NCBI GenBank assembly: GCA_049609065.1 | Contig: JBMYYE010000125.1 | Coordinates: 1-5,831 of the forward strand | Length of the DNA stretch: 5,831 bases | Source of the DNA: JBMYYE01 sp049609065 | GTDB lineage: Bacteria > Pseudomonadota > Alphaproteobacteria > Rhodobacterales > Rhodobacteraceae | Reading direction: 5' to 3' | In this document: positions 1-5,560 of the stretch, piece after piece | Position numbering within the stretch: the stretch's first letter is position 1 | How the letters are laid out: each line of letters opens with the position of its first letter | Program-made: the position numbers and the translations under genes | Notes under the pieces: generated by a model | Databases searched by the model: none | Told to the model about the DNA's origin: nothing | What the model saw: only the letters and a program-made list of their open reading frames with translations

Positions 1-267
1 CTAAAGGATAATCGACCAAGTTTTGCAAATATCGGCACACAGGCGAACATGCTCACCGATGCTGATAATGCCACCGTGGACCATCTTTTTAAATATGAAA
101 ACATGAGTAAATATGTGGTGTTTTTAGAAGGAAAGCTCAAAACCACACTCGCACCTAAACGTTTGAATATCTCACCTCAGCGAGAAACGGTACTTGATCA
201 TGGGTTGCGGCGTGACCTTGAAGCAGCGCTCAGCGATGATTTTGATCTTTGGGAAAATGCACGCTAA
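1..267 (+). CDS. C-terminal part of a probable sulfotransferase family 2 protein (5' truncated by window)
   Basis: The reading frame is open from the first base and stops at TAA 265-267, so the 88 residues visible are the end of a longer protein; the Met at codon 17 is unlikely to be the start. The visible part has the pattern seen at the C-terminus of sulfotransferase family 2 proteins: a 'FKYENM' block, a 'FLEGKL' helix, a 'RLNISP' segment, and a final 'DDFDLWENAR' resembling the usual acidic-aromatic ending. Such enzymes transfer sulfate from PAPS to carbohydrates or other acceptors, often for surface polysaccharides. The PAPS-binding P-loop would lie upstream, outside the window, so the assignment rests on tail similarity recalled from family members. 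The substrate cannot be told. No hairpin terminator follows it; the next gene starts 62 nt downstream on the same strand. Confidence 0.6.
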   Translation, partial: LKDNRPSFANIGTQANMLTDADNATVDHLFKYENMSKYVVFLEGKLKTTLAPKRLNISPQRETVLDHGLRRDLEAALSDDFDLWENAR

Positions 268-314
268 GCCCACTCCTTTACAGTCCTTTTACATTCATAC
301 CCGATAAACGCCTC

Positions 315-322
315 AAAGGAGG
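315..322 (+). promoter_or_regulatory. Strong Shine-Dalgarno fixing the CoA-transferase start
   Basis: AAAGGAGG lies 7 nt before the ATG at 330. It decides against the longer in-frame start at 249, which would overlap the upstream gene, lacks a ribosome binding site, and adds 27 residues before the family's normal N-terminus. Confidence 0.85.
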
Positions 323-329
323 CTACCCC

Positions 330-1499
330 ATGACTTCACCTCTCTCTGGATGCATCATTTTGGATCTGACCCATGTTCTTGCGGGGCCATTTTGCAGCAC
401 AATCTTAGCGGATCTCGGTGCCACCGTGATTAAGGTCGAACGCCCCGAAATCGGCGATGACACGCGGGCTTTTCCACCTTTTGAAAAAGAGGAAAGCGCC
501 TATTTCGCGGCAATTAACCATTCAAAATCATCCATTGCGCTTGATCTAAAATCTGACACCGATCGCGCTACTTTTGAACGCCTCTTAGCGCGCGCGGATG
601 TTGTCTTAGAAAACTACCGGCCGGGCGTCATGGATCGTATGGGCTACGGGTTTGACGCGCTTCATGAGCGGTTTCCAAGCCTCATCTACGGCGCGGCCTC
701 CGGTTTTGGACATACGGGGCCTGATGCCCTGCGCCCAGCTTACGACATGGTGGTACAAGCGCGCGGCGGGGTCATGGCCATCACAGGTGAAAAGGACCGC
801 GAACCCGTACGTGTCGGGGCCTCCATCGGCGATATCATCGCCGGCATGTATCTCGCTCATGGGGTTTTGGCCGCGCTTTATAAACGTACCGAAACAGGGC
901 TGGGTCAGAAGGTCGACATTGCGATGCTCGATAGCCAATTGGCGATCCAAGAACACGCCATTGCGCTTGCGACTTCAGGTGGGGTCATTCCGGGTCCCTC
1001 CGGGGCACGGCATCCCTCCATTGCGCCGTTTGAAACCTTCCATGGCGCGGATGGGCTTTTTGTGATTGCGGCGGGGAATGACGCGCTTTTTGCCACGCTT
1101 TGCGACGCGATTGACCTATCTTGGATGGCCACAGATCCACGGTTTGCCACCAATATGGCGCGGTGCGAAAACGCCCGCCTGATGAAACGCCTCATTGAGG
1201 CGGTGACCCTTGAGTACCCCAAGGCCCATTGGATTTCTCTTCTGGAAAAAGCCGGGATCCCCACAGGCCCCATTCAAGCCATGGATGAGGTGCTCACCGA
1301 TCCACAACTCATCGCGCGCAACATGATTGTCGAGATCGACAGCAATGGCGCACGCCCTGCGTTCAAGGCCGCAGGAAACCCCATCAAGATGAGCGGGCTT
1401 GAAGATACGACACATCGCAGCCCGGCCCCCCTCTTGGATGAACACAGAGATAAAATTTTACGCTGGCTTGACGGTGACAAACCTTTCAATGACGCTTAA
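330..1499 (+). CDS. Class III CoA-transferase (CaiB/BaiF family)
   Basis: A 389-residue protein, a normal length for the family. It opens with the typical block 'ILDLTHVLAGPFCSTILADLGATVIKVE' (residues 10-37, quoted in two overlapping runs: ILDLTHVLAGPFCS and FCSTILADLGATVIKVE). 'ENYRPGVMDRMG' (94-105) and 'GAASGFGHTGP' (121-131) follow, then 'AYDMVVQA', whose Asp139 matches the Asp that forms the acyl-enzyme anhydride in formyl-CoA transferase. The C-terminal part has 'AGIPTGPIQAMDEVLTDPQ', also standard. Members move CoA between a thioester and a carboxylic acid (oxalate, carnitine, succinate, mesaconate and others); the sequence does not reveal which. The protein is expected to be a cytoplasmic interlocked dimer. 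The RACo-like gene begins 56 nt downstream on the same strand with no clear terminator between, so cotranscription is likely. That partner suggests, but does not show, a role in one-carbon or methylated-compound catabolism. Confidence 0.93.
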   Translation: MTSPLSGCIILDLTHVLAGPFCSTILADLGATVIKVERPEIGDDTRAFPPFEKEESAYFAAINHSKSSIALDLKSDTDRATFERLLARADVVLENYRPGVMDRMGYGFDALHERFPSLIYGAASGFGHTGPDALRPAYDMVVQARGGVMAITGEKDREPVRVGASIGDIIAGMYLAHGVLAALYKRTETGLGQKVDIAMLDSQLAIQEHAIALATSGGVIPGPSGARHPSIAPFETFHGADGLFVIAAGNDALFATLCDAIDLSWMATDPRFATNMARCENARLMKRLIEAVTLEYPKAHWISLLEKAGIPTGPIQAMDEVLTDPQLIARNMIVEIDSNGARPAFKAAGNPIKMSGLEDTTHRSPAPLLDEHRDKILRWLDGDKPFNDA

Positions 1500-1555
1500 G
1501 ACCAACTCTTAGGGTCCGCCATTTCCTAGGCTGATCCACAAAGAGGAGCGCGCCC

Positions 1556-3634
1556 ATGTCATCAACACCGTCATCAGCAACTGTTTCCACCGATCCGCTT
1601 GTGGTTTTTACCCCGTCGGGAAAACGCGGGAATTTCCCGGTTGGCACCCCGATTTTAACAGCCGCGCGTAAGCTTGGTGTTGATCTCGATAGTGTCTGCG
1701 GTGGTCGTGGGATTTGTTCGAAATGCCAAATTACCCCGTCTTTTGGCGAGTTTCCCAAACATGGCGTGACTGTTGACGATGATGCGCTTTCTGAATGGAA
1801 TGCGGTTGAACAGCGCTACAAGGATAAACGCGGGCTCATCGATGGGCGCCGTTTGGGCTGTCAGGCCACGGTTCAAGGGGATGTCGTCATCGACGTGCCG
1901 CCCGAAAGCCAAGTGCATAAACAAGTCGTGCGCAAACGTGCCGAAGCCCGTGATATCACGATGAACCCCTCAACGCGGCTTTACTATGTTGAGGTTGAAG
2001 AACCCGACATGCACAAACCGTCTGGGGATATCGAACGCCTGACTGAGGCGCTTGAAACCCAATGGAACATCACGGGTGTGCGCCCTGATTTGCACATTTT
2101 ACAAGAGCTTCAGCCGATTTTACGCAAAGGCGAATGGAAAGTCACGGTTGCTGTGCATTTAGGCGATGGCACGATCCCGCCGCGGATCATGCATATCTGG
2201 CCTGGCTATTACGAAGGCACGATTTATGGGCTCGCTGTGGACCTCGGATCGACCACCATTGCCGCGCATCTGTGTGATTTGCAAACGGGTGAGGTTGTGG
2301 CCTCTTCTGGTACTATGAACCCGCAGATCCGCTTTGGCGAAGATTTGATGAGCCGCGTCAGCTACGCCATGATGAACAAAGGTGGGGACGCGGAAATGAC
2401 GTCTGCCGTGCGCGAAGGCATGAATGCGCTGTTTGTGCAAATCGCGGCAGAGGCTGAAATCGACAAAAGCCTCATCGTTGATGTGGTTTTTGTCTGTAAC
2501 CCTGTGATGCACCATCTTTTCTTGGGGATTGATCCCTTTGAATTGGGCCAAGCGCCCTTTGCCCTAGCCACGTCGAGCGCGCTGTCGCTACGGGCCAATG
2601 AATTGGAACTTCTTATTCACCCTGCGGCGCGGGTCTATATTTTGCCTTGCATCGCGGGCCATGTGGGCGCGGATGCGGCCGCCGTGGCGCTTTCAGAAGC
2701 GCCCGATAAATCCGAAGACCTTGTCTTGGTTGTTGATGTGGGAACCAATGCGGAAATCCTTTTGGGCAATAAAACCCGCGTTTTGGCCTGCTCATCACCA
2801 ACTGGGCCCGCCTTTGAGGGCGCACAGATTTCATCAGGCCAACGTGCGGCCCCTGGTGCTATTGAGCGGCTCGAAATCAATCCCGTCACAAAAGAGCCCC
2901 GTTTTCGCATCATCGGCGTTGAGCAATGGTCCGACGAGGACGGTTTTGACGCGGCGGCAAAATCAACGGGCATCACTGGCATTTGCGGCTCTGGCATCAT
3001 CGAAGCGGTGGCCGAAATGCGCATCGCCGGCATCCTCGATAAATCAGGCCTGATCGGCAATCCCGAACAAGTCGGATCTGAGCGGGTCTTTAGCGACGGG
3101 CGCACCTATTCCTACCGCATCTTTGATGGCACGGCAGAAGGCGGGCCAGACATCACCATCACCAACCGCGACATCCGCGAAATCCAAATGGCCAAAGCCG
3201 CGCTTTATTCTGGCGCCCGGTTGCTGATGGATAAATTCGAAGTCGATGACGTTGATCGTATCGTTCTTGCAGGGGCCTTTGGCGCGCATATTTCCAGCAA
3301 ACATGCCGTGGTTTTGGGAATGATCCCTGATTGTCCTTTAGATAAAATCACCTCTGCGGGGAACGCCGCGGGCACAGGGGCGCGCATTGCGCTTTTGAAC
3401 ACCGAAGCACGCAAAGAAATCGAAGCCACAGTTCAGCGGATCGAAAAAATCGAAACCGCCGTGGAACCGCGTTTTCAAGAGCATTTTGTCAACGCTTCCG
3501 CCATTCCAAACGACGCGGAACCCTTTGCACGCCTTTCCGCGCATACGCCCCTCCCTGATGTGAGCTTCAACACAGGTGGTGGCGATGGCGAACGCGGTGG
3601 TGGCCGCAAAAGACGACGCGCGCGCGGTGCCTAA
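1556..3634 (+). CDS. [2Fe-2S]/ASKHA protein, RACo-like reductive activator of corrinoid proteins (DUF4445 family)
   Basis: A 692-residue protein with a Shine-Dalgarno (AAGAGGAG, 1541-1548) 7 nt before the ATG. Residues ~18-115 form a ferredoxin domain with Cys48-x5-Cys54-x2-Cys57 and Cys102 ('GCQ'), a complete plant-type [2Fe-2S] ligand set. A linker (~120-215) leads to an ASKHA ATPase domain with phosphate-1 motif 'VDLGSTT' (228-234), phosphate-2-like 'VDVGTNAE' (393-400), 'GICGSG' (476-481) and adenosine-site 'LAGAFGAHIS' (571-580). In characterised relatives such as Carboxydothermus RACo, ATP-driven conformational change lets the [2Fe-2S] cluster reduce inactive Co(II) corrinoid back to Co(I). 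The expected role is therefore to repair a methyl-transferring corrinoid protein in the cytoplasm. No corrinoid protein or methyltransferase gene is in the window. The protein ends in a Gly/Arg-rich basic tail (674-692). Family call is firm; the partner is unknown. Confidence 0.92.
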   Translation: MSSTPSSATVSTDPLVVFTPSGKRGNFPVGTPILTAARKLGVDLDSVCGGRGICSKCQITPSFGEFPKHGVTVDDDALSEWNAVEQRYKDKRGLIDGRRLGCQATVQGDVVIDVPPESQVHKQVVRKRAEARDITMNPSTRLYYVEVEEPDMHKPSGDIERLTEALETQWNITGVRPDLHILQELQPILRKGEWKVTVAVHLGDGTIPPRIMHIWPGYYEGTIYGLAVDLGSTTIAAHLCDLQTGEVVASSGTMNPQIRFGEDLMSRVSYAMMNKGGDAEMTSAVREGMNALFVQIAAEAEIDKSLIVDVVFVCNPVMHHLFLGIDPFELGQAPFALATSSALSLRANELELLIHPAARVYILPCIAGHVGADAAAVALSEAPDKSEDLVLVVDVGTNAEILLGNKTRVLACSSPTGPAFEGAQISSGQRAAPGAIERLEINPVTKEPRFRIIGVEQWSDEDGFDAAAKSTGITGICGSGIIEAVAEMRIAGILDKSGLIGNPEQVGSERVFSDGRTYSYRIFDGTAEGGPDITITNRDIREIQMAKAALYSGARLLMDKFEVDDVDRIVLAGAFGAHISSKHAVVLGMIPDCPLDKITSAGNAAGTGARIALLNTEARKEIEATVQRIEKIETAVEPRFQEHFVNASAIPNDAEPFARLSAHTPLPDVSFNTGGGDGERGGGRKRRRARGA
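3575..3604 (+). repeat. Short in-frame direct repeat (GGTGGTGGC x2) in the activator's Gly/Arg-rich tail
   Basis: GGTGGTGGC occurs at 3575-3583 and again at 3596-3604, exactly seven codons apart, each encoding Gly-Gly-Gly. It marks a low-complexity tail at the end of the RACo-like protein, followed by a run of Arg and Lys codons. Confidence 0.7.
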
Positions 3635-3704
3635 GATGCCGATGGCCACCTCGGGCAATATTCCTATTGACCCGCGCGCAAGGAGCGCCTAATTAGCGCC
3701 GCAT

Positions 3705-3778
3705 GCGGGTGTAGCTCAATGGTAGAGCAGCAGCTTCCCAAGCTGACGACGAGGGTTCGATTCCCTTCACCCGCTCCA
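3705..3778 (+). tRNA. tRNA-Gly (anticodon CCC)
   Basis: A 74-nt cloverleaf that reads GGG glycine codons. The acceptor arm GCGGGTG (3705-3711) pairs perfectly with CACCCGC (3768-3774). The D stem is GCTC/GAGC (3714-3717, 3725-3728). The anticodon loop TTCCCAA (3735-3741) places CCC at 3737-3739. The T arm is GAGGG-TTCGATT-CCCTT (3751-3767), and the discriminator T is followed by an encoded CCA. It closely resembles the bacterial tRNA-Gly(CCC) of the glyU type. The anticodon stem GCAGC/GCTGA (3730-3734, 3742-3746) has a G-A mismatch at its outermost pair, 27-43. No -10/-35 pair of good quality is visible in the 70 nt before it, so it may depend on read-through from the activator gene, or its promoter may be weak. 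Its 3' end is 4 nt from the stop of the converging GNAT gene. Confidence 0.97.
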
Positions 3779-3782
3779 ATCC

Positions 3783-4262
3783 TTATTCATTGATATCCTC
3801 GCACACTGCCAAATCGCGTTCAAAGAATACGCTATGTGGGCCTTCTTCATACGTCCCAAAAGGGCTCCGTTTTTCAAAGCCATAGGCTTCATAAAGGCGG
3901 ATTGCATCAACAAGCCGATCCCCCGTTTCCAAGCGCAGATACCGTAGGTCTGCCTCTCGTGCGGTATCTTCGGCCAGCCGCAAAAGCGCACGTGCCACGC
4001 CCGTGCCCCGTGCTGTTTCCTCCACGAAAAGCGATTTCACTTCCCCATAATCTTCAAAGCGCGCCAAGGCGCAACAGCCCATGGGGCGCGGGCCAATATA
4101 TGCCAGCCAAAACGAAATATGCGGGGATTTAAGCGCATCAACCGACAGATAGTGGTTCGCCTCGGCGGGGAATGTGGCATTCATCAGCGCATGGCTTTGC
4201 CTCAGCAAGCCTAACGCATCAGCACAATCAGCTGCGACCTCTTTGAGAATAATACGGGGCAT
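3783..4262 (-). CDS. GNAT family N-acetyltransferase
   Basis: A 159-residue protein with one GNAT fold. 'EVKSLFVEETARGTGVARALL' (residues 74-94, quoted as EVKSLFVEE and ETARGTGVARALL) carries the acetyl-CoA pyrophosphate-binding signature R-G-T-G-V-A (85-90). It is followed by a helix, 'LRYLRLETG' and 'AIRLYEAYGFEKRSPFGTY' (120-138), the usual motif B region. It would acetylate an amine (small molecule, amino acid or protein N-terminus) using acetyl-CoA in the cytoplasm; the substrate is not evident. The start at 4262 is chosen because AAAAGGAG lies 6 nt upstream. An in-frame ATG at 4295 lacks a Shine-Dalgarno and would lie near the likely transcription start. The gene converges on the tRNA-Gly with a 4-nt gap and no hairpin between them. 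Confidence 0.9.
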   Translation of the reverse strand: MPRIILKEVAADCADALGLLRQSHALMNATFPAEANHYLSVDALKSPHISFWLAYIGPRPMGCCALARFEDYGEVKSLFVEETARGTGVARALLRLAEDTAREADLRYLRLETGDRLVDAIRLYEAYGFEKRSPFGTYEEGPHSVFFERDLAVCEDINE

Positions 4263-4268
4263 GTCGAA

Positions 4269-4276
4269 CTCCTTTT
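4269..4276 (-). promoter_or_regulatory. Shine-Dalgarno fixing the GNAT start
   Basis: Reads AAAAGGAG on the minus strand, 6 nt before the ATG at 4262. It favours this start over the upstream in-frame ATG at 4295. Confidence 0.8.
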
Positions 4277-4299
4277 CTTTAGGATAAGCCGTCATTTAC

Positions 4300-4308
4300 A
4301 TCATACCA
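4300..4308 (-). promoter_or_regulatory. Possible extended -10 promoter for the GNAT gene
   Basis: The minus strand reads TGGTATGAT, matching the extended -10 form TGnTATAAT with one change. No good -35 sits at normal spacing, which extended -10 promoters tolerate. Transcription would begin about 30 nt before the chosen GNAT start. It is a pattern match only. Confidence 0.3.
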
Positions 4309-4452
4309 GACCCATGGCCTGCGGGGCACAAAAGATCCAAGAACCAGAGGCAATATGATTAATATACAGGCAGGTGGCCTAGGACATAGGCATAATAAGA
4401 TAACCTCGGCTTCCCCTTGGGTTCACAAACCAACTTATGATAAGGTCCCTTT

Positions 4453-4824
4453 ATGACGCATGATCAATTATCTGATGAGGCCGACAAAGTGTCGAGCATT
4501 CGCAATCTTGGACCTGCGTCCGATACGGCCTTTGGTCGGGCCGGAATCCATACGGCCACTGCGCTTCGGGCGATGGCCCCCGATGACGCATATCTCAAAC
4601 TCCTGCAATCAGGGAGCCGCCCGCATTTTATCGGCTATTACGCAATGATCATGGGCTTACAAGGGCGGCCTTGGAACGACTGCAAAGGCAAAGAAAAAGA
4701 CGCGCTTCTCTTGCGGTTTAACGCGATTAAGAAACGCGCAAAAACGGATCCTGCGGCCACGCTTTCAGGGATTGAGCGCGCGCTTGATGAAATCGGTGTT
4801 ATCGATGTGAAAAAAGGCGCTTAG
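4453..4824 (+). CDS. Stand-alone TfoX C-terminal domain protein (TfoX/Sxy family)
   Basis: A 123-residue protein. Residues 15-90 match the TfoX_C domain: 'SIRNLGPASDTAFGRAGIHT' then a helix, 'DAYLKLLQSG', 'RPHFIGYYAMIMGLQGRPW' and 'FNAIKK'. The first part resembles a helix-hairpin-helix unit. Full TfoX/Sxy proteins of gammaproteobacteria promote competence gene expression; here the N-terminal TfoX domain is missing, as in many alphaproteobacterial members, and no role in competence can be assumed. A weak Shine-Dalgarno (TAAGG, 4441-4445) lies 7 nt before the ATG. The C-terminal ~30 residues are Lys/Asp-rich and outside the domain. The gene converges on ribE, and their ends overlap by 4 bases. 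No clear promoter was found in the 190-nt spacer upstream. Confidence 0.85.
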   Translation: MTHDQLSDEADKVSSIRNLGPASDTAFGRAGIHTATALRAMAPDDAYLKLLQSGSRPHFIGYYAMIMGLQGRPWNDCKGKEKDALLLRFNAIKKRAKTDPAATLSGIERALDEIGVIDVKKGA

Positions 4825-5417
4825 CCCCAATCTTGGAGGCGCTTCACATAGCGTGCAAGCGTATCAATTTCCAAATTCACCTGATCGCCCACCACAACCG
4901 ATCCCCAGATCGTTTCATTTTTTGTATGGGAAATGAAGTTGATGCCAAATTCCGCGCCATCGACTTCGTTTACAGTCAAAGATGTCCCATTAAGAGCCAC
5001 CGATCCTTTGGGGGCAATAAAGCCTGCCAAGGCGTCTGGTGCACGAAATGTCACACGGGTGCTATCGCCTTCGTCATGCATGGCAATGACATCAGCCACC
5101 CCATCCACATGCCCAGATACGATATGCCCACCCAGTTCATCCCCAACTTTTAGCGCGCGCTCAAGGTTGACACGCGTTCCCACATCCCATGCGCCAATAT
5201 TGGTTTTGGATACAGTTTCTGCAGAAATTTCAACGTCATACCAAAATTGCGGGGTATCCCCCATCGCAACAACGGTCAGGCAAACACCATTATGGGCAAT
5301 GGACGCACCCAAATCGATACCCGCCACATCATAGGATGTGGCAATTCGCGCCCGAAGATCACCTTTTTGCTCAAGAGCCGTCACAGTGCCAATATCGGTG
5401 ATAATTCCAGTGAACAT
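4821..5417 (-). CDS. ribE: Riboflavin synthase alpha chain
   Basis: A 198-residue protein, a typical length. The enzyme dismutates two 6,7-dimethyl-8-ribityllumazine molecules into riboflavin and the pyrimidinedione precursor, the last step of riboflavin synthesis. It starts with the hallmark 'MFTGII'. The two homologous barrels are both visible: 'HNGVCLTVV' (42-50) with 'GGHIVSGHVDG' (96-106) in the first half, and 'LNGTSLTVNEVDG' (142-154) with 'FISHTKNETIWG' (161-172) in the second. The usual Pro of the 'IPHT' motif in the second barrel is Ser here. The start at 5417 is chosen over ATGs at 5420 and 5435 because it gives the canonical N-terminus and sits 7 nt from AAGGA. No other riboflavin gene adjoins it within the window, and no FMN riboswitch is visible upstream. 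In some nomenclatures the gene is called ribC. Confidence 0.96.
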   Translation of the reverse strand: MFTGIITDIGTVTALEQKGDLRARIATSYDVAGIDLGASIAHNGVCLTVVAMGDTPQFWYDVEISAETVSKTNIGAWDVGTRVNLERALKVGDELGGHIVSGHVDGVADVIAMHDEGDSTRVTFRAPDALAGFIAPKGSVALNGTSLTVNEVDGAEFGINFISHTKNETIWGSVVVGDQVNLEIDTLARYVKRLQDWG

Positions 5418-5423
5418 CATGCA

Positions 5424-5429
5424 TTCCTT
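5424..5429 (-). promoter_or_regulatory. Shine-Dalgarno for ribE
   Basis: The minus strand reads AAGGAA. The core AAGGA is 7 nt from the ATG at 5417 and only 4 nt from the adjacent ATG at 5420, supporting the 5417 start that yields MFTGII. Confidence 0.7.
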
Positions 5430-5473
5430 TTTCATCAGAAATATCTTGTTCCCCCCGCAGACACAAGCGATTG

Positions 5474-5479
5474 ATATTA
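5474..5479 (-). promoter_or_regulatory. Possible -10 element for ribE
   Basis: The minus strand reads TAATAT, four of six matches to TATAAT, about 55 nt before the ribE start. No TTGACA-like -35 lies at 16-18 nt; that position is occupied by one arm of the inverted repeat at 5485-5503, which could mean activator dependence or repression. Pattern match only. Confidence 0.25.
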
Positions 5480-5484
5480 CCCTC

Positions 5485-5503
5485 GCAATTTTAAGAAAAT
5501 TGC
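5485..5503. promoter_or_regulatory. Perfect 8-bp inverted repeat in the ribE/kpsS divergent spacer, candidate operator
   Basis: GCAATTTT (5485-5492), spacer AAG, AAAATTGC (5496-5503): a perfect dyad of 8+3+8 bases. It lies 67 nt before the ribE start and 57 nt before the kpsS start, so it could serve either divergent promoter. It lacks a T-run on either side and is AT-rich, so it is a poor terminator and a better candidate for binding by a dimeric regulator. Which protein binds is unknown. Confidence 0.5.
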
Positions 5504-5560
5504 CATATTTATGCCGTAGACAGATTGTAAAGTTCTCTCAGTAACATAAGAGACGCACAC

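Noticed and set aside
249..329. Longer N-terminus for the CoA-transferase starting at ATG 249
   Set aside because: It overlaps the upstream gene, has no Shine-Dalgarno, and adds residues unlike the family, while AAAGGAGG precedes ATG 330 at ideal spacing.
2598..3105. Open frames on both strands inside the activator and other large genes
   Set aside because: They are antisense or shifted shadows of well-supported coding sequences and show no family motifs or ribosome binding sites.
3680..3685. AAGGAG resembling a Shine-Dalgarno before the tRNA
   Set aside because: No start codon with a usable frame follows at normal distance; the ATG at 3703 runs into the tRNA. It might be a relic of a lost gene, but nothing else supports that.
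3636..3692. Small frame of 18 codons (ATG 3636 to TAA 3690-3692) right after the activator gene
   Set aside because: No separate Shine-Dalgarno and no recognisable content; it lies in a GC-rich spacer and is most likely chance.
3705..3778. tRNA-Gly as an attachment site of an integrated element
   Set aside because: No integrase gene and no repeat of the tRNA 3' end elsewhere in the window.
4417..4433. Imperfect inverted repeat TTGGGTT/AAACCAA before the TfoX-domain gene
   Set aside because: Short arms with an internal mismatch and no T-run; likely chance.
5451..5456. Run of six C as a phase-variation tract upstream of ribE
   Set aside because: Too short for typical slipped-strand switching, and it lies in the leader, not in a coding frame or a promoter spacer.
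5500..5528. A -35/-10 pair for kpsS (TTGCCA with GATTGT at 17 nt)
   Set aside because: The -10 matches only half of the consensus, so the kpsS promoter remains unassigned.
5418..5560. FMN riboswitch upstream of ribE
   Set aside because: The 143-nt spacer has none of the conserved RFN segments or the multi-stem layout; only the short inverted repeat is present.
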